Assembly (NCBI GenBank): GCA_036479015.1
Contig: JAZGFB010000048.1
Coordinates: forward strand, 1-64,000
DNA length: 64,000 bases
Source of the DNA: NVTR01 sp036479015
GTDB taxonomy: Bacteria > Pseudomonadota > Alphaproteobacteria > Rhodobacterales > Rhodobacteraceae
Reading direction: 5' to 3'
Shown: positions 42,832 through 51,404 of the stretch, piece by piece
Layout of the letters: every line of letters starts with the position of its first letter
How positions within the stretch are numbered: position 1 is the first letter of the stretch
Program-made: the position numbers and the translations under genes
The notes under the pieces: model-generated
Seen by the model: the letters and a program-made list of their open reading frames with translations, nothing else
Database searches by the model: none
What the model was told of the DNA's origin: nothing

Positions 42832-44877
42832 TCAGGCCGCAGCCAGATCAAGCGCGCTAAGGGCATCCCCAAGGGCCGCCGCCACTTCGTCGCGTTTGGG
42901 TTCAGAATTATGCGCCTCTGTCGGTGTCTGGGATGTCTCAGACAACCGAAGCAACGTGTCGCGCTGGTCAGATAGAAATTCCTGCAAAGCCAGTTCAATT
43001 GAGTCAAAAATCTCGGCTATTTGGGTTTGCTCAAGCTCTTGGATGATTGATGCAACTTCGGCGTGGATCAAGGTTGAATAGTCGCTTGCAAACGCTTCAA
43101 ACCCACGGCGCTTTTGCCACCAACGACGCCACCAGCTGCCACTTAGGTCCAGCGCAATAGTCTTAGACAGCACGATCGGGGGCGGAATTGGTGGTGCCGA
43201 AGGCGGCACAATGTGAAAGCCCTCTACATTCACCCCAAGTGCGTTGTGATATACGCTTTCGATATCAACAGCAGCTTCGTTGTAGACGGCGGTGATCCGA
43301 CGCCTGGTTGACACACCAAACTGTGCATATGCGGACCGCAGCAATAGACGCAAACCTGTTGAGTCATATTGCCAGTTGTCCTGCTCACCATAACGTTCCA
43401 GGTGGACGATCAATGCGTCAGTCGCTCGGCGAACGAAACTTGACTGTACTTTTTCAAGCCGAGGCCGAAGGTCAGATATCAAAGTATCCGTTGCGTCGCG
43501 AAGCTTCTTTTCATGATCAGCCAACAGTGTTTCAAGGGCGGCCGCCAAATCAGTACGATCAACCGGCCCTGCGGTGTTCATGTCGGCAACGCCAACATGC
43601 TTTTCAGCTAATATTTCGTTGGTCAGATTGTTGACCTGAATGCGGATACTATCCAGCAGGCGTTTGCCCGATCCTTCAAGGATGCGGGTATTGACGGCAT
43701 GCATCAGTTTCGGGAATCCCGACAATATCCAGGTATGGGTAAAGGAATCGCTGTTTCCGGTTTCTTTGACAGATTCTGCCCAATCCAAAAGCGCGGCCTG
43801 GCTTTCAGCATCCAGAATATCCAGACGACCACTTAACGCGGCTTCCGCCCATTTGGCGCTGCCAAATATGATCTCACAGTCGACCGGCGCATTGGAAGCC
43901 TTTAGGCTTGAAATGATGCTTTTATGAATTTCCGGGATTTGCTCACTTGGCTTTGCCAGCTCGTCGATCCGGTTGATAAACAGTACGACCTGACGACGCT
44001 CAAAGTTTGAAATCATCCGGATCAGTGCCATATCAGTCGTGTTCAACGCCTGATGTGCAGACAGAACCACCAGGCAGATTTCTGAGCCTCGCAGGGCTTT
44101 GATCGTGATCTGTTCGCGCACCATAAACGTGTCGTTGACACCGGGCGTATCGCGGATGGTTAGCTTAGACTTCAGATGGGGCTGATGGACAAACAGCTCT
44201 GCTGACCGGGTGATATCAGCAAACCGGCCCTGCTTATTAGAAGGGTCTTCCACGGCGGCATCTTCATCGCCCATACAAACATAGCGCTCAACCAGTTCCC
44301 TATCGTAATAGCCATATTTGTGAACTTGGCCCAGCAGTGCTTCAAAACTAGAGCCTAGACGAGATTGCGCCTGCTCGCGCATTTTCGCGATCTGCTCTTG
44401 GATCATTTCCATTTCATCATTTGCGCCTGCACGCTCGGCCATCTCACCAAGCCGACCGCCATTTGACACCAGGCCTGCCCATTCATTGGTATCAAAAAAT
44501 GTAAACTGGGCTTTGGTACGCCCTATGCGTTCCTGGGGGCTCAGGTGCAGGGTTGTCACAACCGAGGTCCATGGGTTCACATCTGACGGCAATAAATCCA
44601 CAGATCCGGCCATAACATTGGTCAATGCGGTTTTCCCCGCTTTCACCTGGCCGACCAAAGTAACGCTTGGTTCAAAATTTTCTAACTTACGGCCCAAGGC
44701 TGCGGCACGTTTTGCCATTTGTGGGCTGGCCACTTGGGTGAGCCGGTCAATAGCTGAAAGTGTCTCGTCAAATGCACTGACAAGCGGTGCAAGGACCTCT
44801 GATCCCATCGCCAGGAGATGGCTGTTTGCCGGAGCGTCCGGTGCTCCTTGTTTGAAATCTTGTGTCAGTTCGTTCAT
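42832..44877 (-). CDS. dynamin-like GTPase, long form with WWRRWW membrane-binding candidate
   Basis: This 681-residue protein is the first gene of the cluster. The GTPase domain carries G1 VGQVKAGKTALTNVM (75-89), switch region NPWTSVVTTLHLS, G3 IRDTPGVNDT, and G4 LFINRIDELAK. Long helical segments follow (about 400-560), as in dynamin stalks. Near residue 560 a proline-rich stretch (PPSAPPIPPPIV) is followed at 580-592 by SWWRRWWQKRRG, a Trp/Arg cluster that would bind a membrane surface and takes the place of a paddle. Start MNELTQDFKQG at 44877 follows GGGAAG. It ends 24 bases before the next dynamin gene. GTP-dependent membrane binding or remodelling is inferred from the family and this motif. 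Confidence 0.83.
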   Translation of the reverse strand: MNELTQDFKQGAPDAPANSHLLAMGSEVLAPLVSAFDETLSAIDRLTQVASPQMAKRAAALGRKLENFEPSVTLVGQVKAGKTALTNVMAGSVDLLPSDVNPWTSVVTTLHLSPQERIGRTKAQFTFFDTNEWAGLVSNGGRLGEMAERAGANDEMEMIQEQIAKMREQAQSRLGSSFEALLGQVHKYGYYDRELVERYVCMGDEDAAVEDPSNKQGRFADITRSAELFVHQPHLKSKLTIRDTPGVNDTFMVREQITIKALRGSEICLVVLSAHQALNTTDMALIRMISNFERRQVVLFINRIDELAKPSEQIPEIHKSIISSLKASNAPVDCEIIFGSAKWAEAALSGRLDILDAESQAALLDWAESVKETGNSDSFTHTWILSGFPKLMHAVNTRILEGSGKRLLDSIRIQVNNLTNEILAEKHVGVADMNTAGPVDRTDLAAALETLLADHEKKLRDATDTLISDLRPRLEKVQSSFVRRATDALIVHLERYGEQDNWQYDSTGLRLLLRSAYAQFGVSTRRRITAVYNEAAVDIESVYHNALGVNVEGFHIVPPSAPPIPPPIVLSKTIALDLSGSWWRRWWQKRRGFEAFASDYSTLIHAEVASIIQELEQTQIAEIFDSIELALQEFLSDQRDTLLRLSETSQTPTEAHNSEPKRDEVAAALGDALSALDLAAA

Positions 44878-45494
44878 TTTTACACTTCCCAAATGCCGTA
44901 TCGCCAAAGCAATAAAATGGGTGGGAGACGGCAGATATTTGGTTACTCGTTACATTCATAAACAGTGCTGATTTGAGGACGGAAAACAATTTTCATTGCC
45001 CACATAGCAGCGGTAGCGTTCGTACATTTTACAAAGTTTGCACCGTAACTGGGGCGGTGTCTGTAAGTGCACCTTATTGGTGATAAGTAAATCTTATTCA
45101 TGATCCCAATCTGGCTAAGGAATATGTCCTGATTTTGGCAATTAATGACTGGTTAATAAGTTCGCAGTATTCAATTGGTTGAAATCTTTACCCAAAATAC
45201 CGGTCAATTATTTATAATTCTATATTTTTCAATATATTACACCCTGAAATTGACAGTTCATGCAGTGTTCAAAGTGGCTTAATTTATAGTCTAATATTGT
45301 CATTTTGGTAAAATATTAGCAGCCACAATCAAATACAGTTTACGTAAGAGTTTCAAATTGTATCCATACCCGAAACATTGGGGGGCGAGTGTCGGTCGAA
45401 TTTGAACCTGATTCCTTGTTGCGGCCTCACTTTCAACAAAGAAATTCCGTTCGGTTCCGCTGACCAACAGAACATTTGCGTAGTGGGGTTTGTA
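44878..45494. other. A/T-rich divergent intergenic region
   Basis: About 600 bases separate the dynamin cluster from the ferredoxin-globin gene. The stretch is clearly richer in A/T than its surroundings and has no tRNA or convincing gene. It should hold promoters for both directions; I could not fix a clear -35/-10 pair. An eight-base inverted repeat at 45291-45319 is listed separately. A weak in-frame TTG at 45378 could extend the rightward gene. Confidence 0.5.
45291..45319. promoter_or_regulatory. inverted repeat CTAATATT/AATATTAG
   Basis: Perfect eight-base arms with a 13-base spacer, about 180 bases upstream of the ferredoxin-globin gene. This is a candidate operator for a dimeric regulator; no family assignment is possible. 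Confidence 0.35.
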
Positions 45495-47063
45495 GTGGGC
45501 AACAAAAAGAGCTGGATCAAATACAATGGTGAAACTTATTCGGTAAATGACGGAGAACGTGCGCTGGACGCAATGATCCGCCGTGGTGCGCCGGTTTCGT
45601 TTTCCTGTCGTAAAGGAACCTGTCGCTCTTGTATGCTGCAGGCTACGTCGGGAAACCCGGGGCTACAAGCCACCGAGCGGCTTCCCTCAGAGTATGTTGA
45701 GCACGGATTTTTTCTACCCTGTTGTGCAACTGATGTAAGCGAAGTTGAAGCAGTCGCACCCGACCTGTCACTTTGTTCGCGGCAGGCAATGGTTGCAGAG
45801 AAATCCTGGCTTAGCGATGAAATTATTCTTCTTAGGCTTGACCTGATTGCTGAAATGCCTTGGCTGCCGGGTCAAGCCATCAGCCTGCTGAATGACAATG
45901 ACGAAATGCGCAGCTATTCCCTCGCAGGTGATCCCGACAACCCTTTTCAAATTGAACTGCATATTCGCATCTATAAGGACGGCGCTGTAAGCAGCTGGAT
46001 CGCCAATGATCTGAACGTCGGTGACATGGTGCGGTTTCAAGGCCCGGTTGGGAATTTCTGTTATCGTGATGAACTAAAGGATACGCCGCTGGTTTTGATA
46101 GGAACCGGCACAGGTGGCGGTGCCCTTATGGGTATTATCCGCGATGCGATTGCCCGTGGCCATAACGCACCCATCAGCTTTTATCACGGTGCCAAGAACC
46201 AGTCTGGCCTCTACCTGGGGCATGAGATTGCCAAATTAAACCCAGACCGAGTGAGGGTGGTTCAGGCGGCTTCACGCGAAGAAGTTGCAGAACTGCGGCC
46301 AGTCCGGGTCACTGATATAGCCTTTGCAGATCACCCCGATCTGACGCAAGCAGCGGTGTTTCTATGCGGTGGTCCAGAAATGATAGAAGTAGCCCGCGTA
46401 CAGTCTTTGCGCCAGGGCGCACGGTTAGACTATATCTACAGTGACCCGTTTGAACCCAACACTCCTTATATGCCTGACGAGTCTGCGAAATTTAACACCA
46501 TTCAGCCCGAGCCAGAACTTTGGGCGGCCCTTGGAAACGGCAATAAGCTGACAGAAATCCTGACTGAATTTTATACAATTGCATATGATGACCAACGCCT
46601 TGCGCCTTTCTTTCAGCGCACAACCAAACAGCGGGCCATAGATAAGCAATACAGTTTTCTTCAGGATCTCTTCAGCGGGACCAAATCGTATTTTGGCGAA
46701 AAACCGTTTAACGCCCATCATTGGATGGTGATTTCAGATGAGCTGTTTGACCACCGTGAAAAACTGCTTATCGGGGTGGCCCGCAAACATGGCATTCCCG
46801 AAAAACTGCTGCACCGATGGTCTGCAGTCCACGAGGTTTTTCGCCGTGAAATAGTAAAAAATGCGCCCCGTGGCATACTGCGTCAGGGGGTTGAACACGA
46901 CCTGGAAGGGTATAGCTATGAGACAACTGATGTGGGAACAGTTTGCGATGGCTGTATCAGCGAAATCAATGAAGGTGAAAAGGTGCGCATGCACCGACGC
47001 ACCGGCCAAATATTTTGCCTCCATTGTGATGGCAAGACGCTGCAAGATGTAAGTGTGGCGTAA
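45495..47063 (+). CDS. ferredoxin-reductase-truncated globin fusion protein
   Basis: Four modules in about 522 residues. Residues 5-90: plant-type [2Fe-2S] ferredoxin with CRKGTCRSC and a fourth Cys at LPCC. Residues 95-335: ferredoxin-NADP reductase type, with RSYSLAG for FAD, LIGTGTGGGALMGI and FLCGGPEMIEVA for NAD(P). Residues 340-460: a truncated globin with ILTEFYTIAYDD (distal Tyr) and NAHHWMVISDELFDHREKLL (proximal His). Residues 470-520: a zinc-ribbon-like CDGCISE...CLHCDGK end. NAD(P)H electrons could be passed to the heme as in flavohemoglobin, suggesting NO or O2 chemistry, but the order is reversed compared with Hmp. The start is uncertain: GTG at 45495 has GGGG upstream, GTG at 45483 and TTG at 45378 are also in frame. 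Cytoplasmic. The GFA-like gene follows by 50 bases. Confidence 0.82.
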   Translation: MGNKKSWIKYNGETYSVNDGERALDAMIRRGAPVSFSCRKGTCRSCMLQATSGNPGLQATERLPSEYVEHGFFLPCCATDVSEVEAVAPDLSLCSRQAMVAEKSWLSDEIILLRLDLIAEMPWLPGQAISLLNDNDEMRSYSLAGDPDNPFQIELHIRIYKDGAVSSWIANDLNVGDMVRFQGPVGNFCYRDELKDTPLVLIGTGTGGGALMGIIRDAIARGHNAPISFYHGAKNQSGLYLGHEIAKLNPDRVRVVQAASREEVAELRPVRVTDIAFADHPDLTQAAVFLCGGPEMIEVARVQSLRQGARLDYIYSDPFEPNTPYMPDESAKFNTIQPEPELWAALGNGNKLTEILTEFYTIAYDDQRLAPFFQRTTKQRAIDKQYSFLQDLFSGTKSYFGEKPFNAHHWMVISDELFDHREKLLIGVARKHGIPEKLLHRWSAVHEVFRREIVKNAPRGILRQGVEHDLEGYSYETTDVGTVCDGCISEINEGEKVRMHRRTGQIFCLHCDGKTLQDVSVA

Positions 47064-47113
47064 TAATAACCCCTGACCAAACACGGTCTACTATCATAAC
47101 AAATAGGTAAAAT

Positions 47114-47725
47114 ATGAGCGACGCAAGCGAAGGCAAATGCCCCTTTGGATTTGGTGACAATGACACCGCTTCCTCAACTTCAAATTCCCGACACACGGCA
47201 GCCAGCCCTGCATTGACACGGGACCAGCTGCCAAAGTTACTGGCAGATCCGGTCGAGCCAGGTGTCGACAGCCTGCCCACCGGACGGTGCCTGTGTGGCA
47301 AGGTTAGCTACCGGATCAACAAGCCTGTGCAAAAGGTTTTCGCCAATCACGATGCAGTGTCGCGCCGTTGGACCGGGGGGATCGCGCTGACAATCATGAT
47401 CCGGGCAACAAGTATGGAATTCAACGGGTGGGGACATATTGTTACCCATTCCACGTCAAACCGCGAAAGCCATTGTTTTTGCCGGCTTTGCGGCTCAAGC
47501 CTATTTGTCCGTCACATGCAGCCCGAAGCGATGGCCGGCATGCTTAGCCTGTCTGCCGGAAGCTTGGACAATATGGACAGCATGGTGCTGGCGGCGGAAA
47601 CCTATTTTGACAGCAAGCCACAGTTTTATGAATTTGTTGGTACACGCAAGACATTGTCAGGCGCCGAGGTAGAGGCAATGTTTACCACCCCGCCAGTTAC
47701 TGCCCCCATGGCCGGCTCAGTTTGA
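47114..47725 (+). CDS. GFA-family protein, atypical
   Basis: A 203-residue protein with the GFA (glutathione-dependent formaldehyde-activating/CENP-V) fold: TGRCLCGKVSYRI at the start and CFCRLCGSSLFVRH with the second cysteine pair. The usual HCxxCR cluster after the first motif is replaced by ANHDAVSRRW, so one zinc site is probably missing. The first 50 residues are an extra polar N-terminal extension (MSDASEGKCPFGFGDND). Activity unknown. It lies 50 bases behind the ferredoxin-globin gene and overlaps the fumarylacetoacetase gene tail to tail by 9 bases. Confidence 0.75.
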   Translation: MSDASEGKCPFGFGDNDTASSTSNSRHTAASPALTRDQLPKLLADPVEPGVDSLPTGRCLCGKVSYRINKPVQKVFANHDAVSRRWTGGIALTIMIRATSMEFNGWGHIVTHSTSNRESHCFCRLCGSSLFVRHMQPEAMAGMLSLSAGSLDNMDSMVLAAETYFDSKPQFYEFVGTRKTLSGAEVEAMFTTPPVTAPMAGSV

Positions 47726-48997
47726 CTTAGATGAATAGGGATCAGCGGCGGCTGCGGTTAACGTACCGCTGCACGGCCCGAAACCGATTTGGTAGCCGTC
47801 ACCTTTTGCAACACCGTTCAGTGTCAACGTATCGCCGTCTTCGACAAAACTACGCTGCTCGCCAGTATCCAATGTGAACGGTTCTTTCCCGCCCCAGCTT
47901 AGTTCCAGCAACGAGCCACGACTGCCTTTTTCTGGTCCCGAAATTGTGCCGGACCCCAACAGGTCGCCGATACGCATATTGCAGCCGCTTGTTGTGTGAT
48001 GCGCCAATTGCTGGGCGGCAGAATAATACATCACGCCGTAATTGGTGCGGGTAATGATAGTTTCTGATTTGCCGGCGGGTTGCAAAGATACAGTCAGGTC
48101 GATGTCATAAAGCATTGGGTTTGGTTCCTGCAAATGCGGTAGCAATTCAAATTCCCGATCCGGGGTCGACGTGCGAAACGGTTCAAGCGCTGCTCGGGTA
48201 ACGATCCAGGCGCTGATCGTTGTTGCCGTCGCTTTGGACTGAAACGGTCCAAGCGGTTGGTATTCCCAGGCCTGAATATCACGTGCGGACCAGTCGTTCA
48301 GCAACACGTAACCAAAGATGTTTTCATCCGCCTGGGCGACCGTAATCGGCCTGTCAGAATTTGTTCCGACGATGGCACCCATTTCAAGTTCGATATCAAA
48401 CCGTTTTGAGGGGGCAAAATGCGGCACCTGATCGTTGGGCCGCTTTAGTTGCCCCCAGGGCCGACGAATATCTGTACCTGATACCACAACCGAAGACGCG
48501 CGGCCGTTGTAGCCAATAGGAATATGCAGCCAGTTTGGCGGCAACGCATTCGCCGGGTCACGAAACACTGAGCCGACGTTAAAAGCATGGTCGCGGCTGG
48601 CATAAAAATCTGTAAATTCAGACACTCGGATCGGCATGTGTAAGGTCGCTGTATTGGCCACAACCAATGCCCTGGCTTGCAACGCCGTATTGCCTGAAAG
48701 GGTGTCGTCACCACCATTAATCAACAGCTCTGTCAGCCGGGCCCTAAGCACCCCCCAGGCAGCCTGACCCAGATCCATCAGCGCATTCCACACGGACGTA
48801 TCAAAGACGGTTGTTCCCAGATCAATCACCCCTGCCTGCTCCAGCACTTGCAGGTCCAGGATCATATCGCCAATGGCAACACCGCAGCGCGGGTCGCGGT
48901 TTTGGGTGGAAAAAACACCGTAGGGCAGATTGTTAAGCGGAAATGGGGTTGTGGCGGTATTGGCGCTTTTAACCCAGCTGTTCAGTAATTTAGTCAT
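47717..48997 (-). CDS. fahA: fumarylacetoacetase
   Basis: Fumarylacetoacetase splits fumarylacetoacetate to fumarate and acetoacetate, the last step of tyrosine breakdown. The 426-residue protein has YGVFSTQNRDPRCGVAIGD at the N-terminus, SEFTDFYASRDHAFNVGSVF, LNDWSARDIQAWEYQPLGPF and GTISGPEKGSRGSLLELSWG, all typical of the eukaryote-like family. Start MTKLLNSWVKS at 48997; two in-frame non-ATG codons just upstream are less likely. It follows hmgA by 100 bases, a gap that holds a short GGCGC/GCGCC hairpin at 49061-49073. Maleylacetoacetate isomerase and Hpd are not in the window. Confidence 0.94.
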   Translation of the reverse strand: MTKLLNSWVKSANTATTPFPLNNLPYGVFSTQNRDPRCGVAIGDMILDLQVLEQAGVIDLGTTVFDTSVWNALMDLGQAAWGVLRARLTELLINGGDDTLSGNTALQARALVVANTATLHMPIRVSEFTDFYASRDHAFNVGSVFRDPANALPPNWLHIPIGYNGRASSVVVSGTDIRRPWGQLKRPNDQVPHFAPSKRFDIELEMGAIVGTNSDRPITVAQADENIFGYVLLNDWSARDIQAWEYQPLGPFQSKATATTISAWIVTRAALEPFRTSTPDREFELLPHLQEPNPMLYDIDLTVSLQPAGKSETIITRTNYGVMYYSAAQQLAHHTTSGCNMRIGDLLGSGTISGPEKGSRGSLLELSWGGKEPFTLDTGEQRSFVEDGDTLTLNGVAKGDGYQIGFGPCSGTLTAAAADPYSSKSN

Positions 48998-49097
48998 CAC
49001 CAATCCTATTTATGCGGCACGCACTGCGTCTGGTTGACGTTTGGGTCTGACCAGATCAAAGGCGCTGAGCGCCAGTAACTATATAGCTTTAGTGGTG

Positions 49098-50459
49098 TCA
49101 TTTGCGCCCCGGCGTCCCGTCGAACTTTTTCTCAATACCGTTCCAGCAGTCGATATAATCGCCCTGCAACGGCGCATTTTTTCCGGCATATTCCGTCAAA
49201 TGCTGGGGAAAGCGGGTTTCGATCATAAAGGCCATGGTATTATCCAGCTTTTCAGCACCCAGCTCAGCGTTTGAGGCGCTTTCAAATGCCTGATGATCCG
49301 GTCCGTGTGGCAGCATCATGTTGTGCAGGCTGATACCGCCGGGAACAAAGCCCTTGGGTTTGGCATCGTAAACACCGTAAATACTGCCCATCAGTTCCGA
49401 CATAATGTTCTTATGATACCAGGGCGGACGGAATGTATTTTCGGCCACCATCCAACGTTCGCGAAACAGCACAAAGTCGATATTGGCGGTGCCCTCCTGG
49501 CCGGAAGGGGCGCTCAGAACGGTAAAGATCGACGGGTCGGGATGGTCAAACAAAACCGCCCCAACAGGGCAATAGGTGCGCAGGTCATATTTGACCGGGG
49601 CATAATTTCCATGCCAGGCAACCACATCCAAAGGGCTTTGCCCAATATTTGTGGTGTGGAACTGGCCGCACCATTTGACCGTAACGGTTGAAGGAACTTC
49701 CCGGTCTTCAAAGGCTGCAATTGGCGACTTGAAATCCCGTGGGTTGGCCATGCAGTTGGCACCAATCGGGCCTCGCCCCGGCAGCTGAAATTTCTGGCCA
49801 TAATTCTCGCAGACAAATCCACGGGCTGGCCCGCTGATCAGCTCAACCCGGTACACAAGCCCGCGCGGCAGAATGGCGATTTCCTTGGGCTCAATGTCGA
49901 TGATGCCCAGCTCTGTATGAAAGCGCAACTTCCCCTCTTGCGGTATGACCAGCATTTCGCTGTCGGCGGAAAAGAAGTAGTCATCTTCCATCGTTTCATT
50001 CACCAGATAGACATGGTTGGCCATGCCGATCTGTGTGTTCACATCACCGGCAGTGGTCATGGTGCGCATGCCGGTGATCCAGTTCAGCGGCGCGTCACTA
50101 TGGGCAATGGCATCCCAGCGATACTGACCAAGCGACGTTACGTCCTTGCAGGTATTGGGCGCCGATTTCCAATGGGGCACCGAAACTTTGGTATAGCGAT
50201 GCGAATGTTTGACCGACGGGCGAATGCGGTAACACCAGGTGCGTTCATTCTGATGCGAAGGCGCGGTAAATGCCGTGCCGGACAATTGCTCACCATATAG
50301 CCCATATTCGCATTTCTGCGGCGAATTCATCCCGATCGGCAACGCCCCAGGCAGGGCTTCTGTTTCAAAATCATTGCCAAAGCCCGGCATATAACCAGGG
50401 GTGATCCCCCCGTTGGATTTTGCCTGGACTATTTGACGGTCCTTGTTTTGATCAGTCAT
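49098..50459 (-). CDS. hmgA: homogentisate 1,2-dioxygenase
   Basis: HmgA opens the ring of homogentisate to maleylacetoacetate with Fe(II) and O2. The 453-residue protein has the family blocks PGYMPGFGNDFETEALPGAL, YGLYGEQLSGTAFTAPSHQN, PRGLVYRVELI, and the iron-site region RPPWYHKNIMSELMGSIYG followed by HGPDHQAFE. Start MTDQNKDRQIV at 50459 follows GAGGG. Its promoter must lie in the 323-base gap before bioR. Confidence 0.95.
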   Translation of the reverse strand: MTDQNKDRQIVQAKSNGGITPGYMPGFGNDFETEALPGALPIGMNSPQKCEYGLYGEQLSGTAFTAPSHQNERTWCYRIRPSVKHSHRYTKVSVPHWKSAPNTCKDVTSLGQYRWDAIAHSDAPLNWITGMRTMTTAGDVNTQIGMANHVYLVNETMEDDYFFSADSEMLVIPQEGKLRFHTELGIIDIEPKEIAILPRGLVYRVELISGPARGFVCENYGQKFQLPGRGPIGANCMANPRDFKSPIAAFEDREVPSTVTVKWCGQFHTTNIGQSPLDVVAWHGNYAPVKYDLRTYCPVGAVLFDHPDPSIFTVLSAPSGQEGTANIDFVLFRERWMVAENTFRPPWYHKNIMSELMGSIYGVYDAKPKGFVPGGISLHNMMLPHGPDHQAFESASNAELGAEKLDNTMAFMIETRFPQHLTEYAGKNAPLQGDYIDCWNGIEKKFDGTPGRK

Positions 50460-50782
50460 GTCGACCCTCACTTGGAATGCTGCTTTATTCGAAAATATGC
50501 ATTATGATATTTTGATGGTCTCTCCCATTTATCCAAAGTCGTAAAGAAGCGGTCAGGTTTGTTGTTAGTATATTAAAAACCATGATGGAGTGTATTCGAA
50601 AAAATGCCGGCATAAATGGTCAACACTAAATAGGGTGTTATCATATTAAACCGACGATAGCTGTAAGTGGCTACCCTTTTGGTTTCTTGGTGTGTCGTGG
50701 ACCGTTACCAACGACACCGTATTTTGGCCAGAAAAGCCAATTGTCAGTTGCTTCATATGGCACAAAAAATTATCTATAAAAT
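50460..50782. other. divergent gap between hmgA and bioR
   Basis: The gap holds promoters of both genes. A hairpin with nine paired bases (GTGTCGTGG with CCAACGACAC, one bulge) lies at 50692-50717, of unknown role. The bioR promoter and operator are listed separately. No gene was found. Confidence 0.5.
50748..50779 (+). promoter_or_regulatory. bioR promoter overlapped by a BioR operator
   Basis: TTATCTATAA at 50770-50779 is a perfect match to the alphaproteobacterial BioR box TTATMKATAA. A promoter TTGCTT (50748-50753), 17 bases, TATCTA (50771-50776) places the operator on the -10 element. The predicted transcript starts at or next to the ATG at 50783, and no ribosome binding site is present, so bioR may be leaderless and autorepressed. 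Confidence 0.75.
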
Positions 50783-51394
50783 ATGAAAACAGAACCCAAT
50801 ATTATGATCTCTGACCAAATCCAGCAGGCTTTGACCGACCAAATTATCCGTGGGCAGTTACAGCCTGACGAAAAACTGCGCCAAGACCACATCGCTAAAA
50901 CCTTTAACACAAGTCATGTACCGGTGCGCGAGGCATTATTGCGGCTGGAAGCACGCGGTCTAGCCGTAAGCATCCCAAGGCGTGGCGTTCGTGTTGCGCC
51001 TTTTCATCCAGAGGGCATTCTTGAAGTCAAAGCAATGCGCCTTGCCTTGGAACCTGTTGCATTGCGCCATGCCATACCCAAAATGACACCGAATGATCTG
51101 AACAAAGCCAAAAAGGCACAACGGGCATGTGATGACGCGACTGACCTGATCTCATGGGAAAAGACCAACCGACAGTTTCACAGCGCAATTTTAGTGACCT
51201 GTGCAATGCCACGTTTGCTGTTGGCTATTTATGATCTGCAAATTTTGAGTGCACGTCACTTATTAGAGACATGGCGATCAACATGGGAAGAACGCACAGA
51301 CCGCGATCATACCGCAATCATAAATGCCATCATGCGCAAAGACAGTGATGCCGCTGTTTCGGTGCTGAAGAAGCATTTACAACGACTGGGGTAG
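50783..51394 (+). CDS. bioR: GntR-family biotin repressor BioR
   Basis: This 203-residue GntR-family regulator has an N-terminal winged helix (ISDQIQQALTDQIIRGQL, LRQDHIAKTFNTSHVPVREA, LRLEARGLAVSIPRRGVRV) and a C-terminal FCD-type helical domain (LEPVALRHAIP, TNRQFHSAIL, RDHTAIINAI). The BioR assignment rests on context. A perfect BioR box lies directly before it, two more control the bioBFDAGC operon, and its 3' end meets the end of that operon (10 bases apart). BioR represses biotin synthesis genes in alphaproteobacteria. Confidence 0.85.
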   Translation: MKTEPNIMISDQIQQALTDQIIRGQLQPDEKLRQDHIAKTFNTSHVPVREALLRLEARGLAVSIPRRGVRVAPFHPEGILEVKAMRLALEPVALRHAIPKMTPNDLNKAKKAQRACDDATDLISWEKTNRQFHSAILVTCAMPRLLLAIYDLQILSARHLLETWRSTWEERTDRDHTAIINAIMRKDSDAAVSVLKKHLQRLG

Positions 51395-51404
51395 TGCCGT
51401 GCCC

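Noticed and set aside
44878..45494. Possible small genes or tRNA in the A/T-rich gap
   Set aside because: No cloverleaf, no ribosome binding site before a frame of useful length; treated as a regulatory region.
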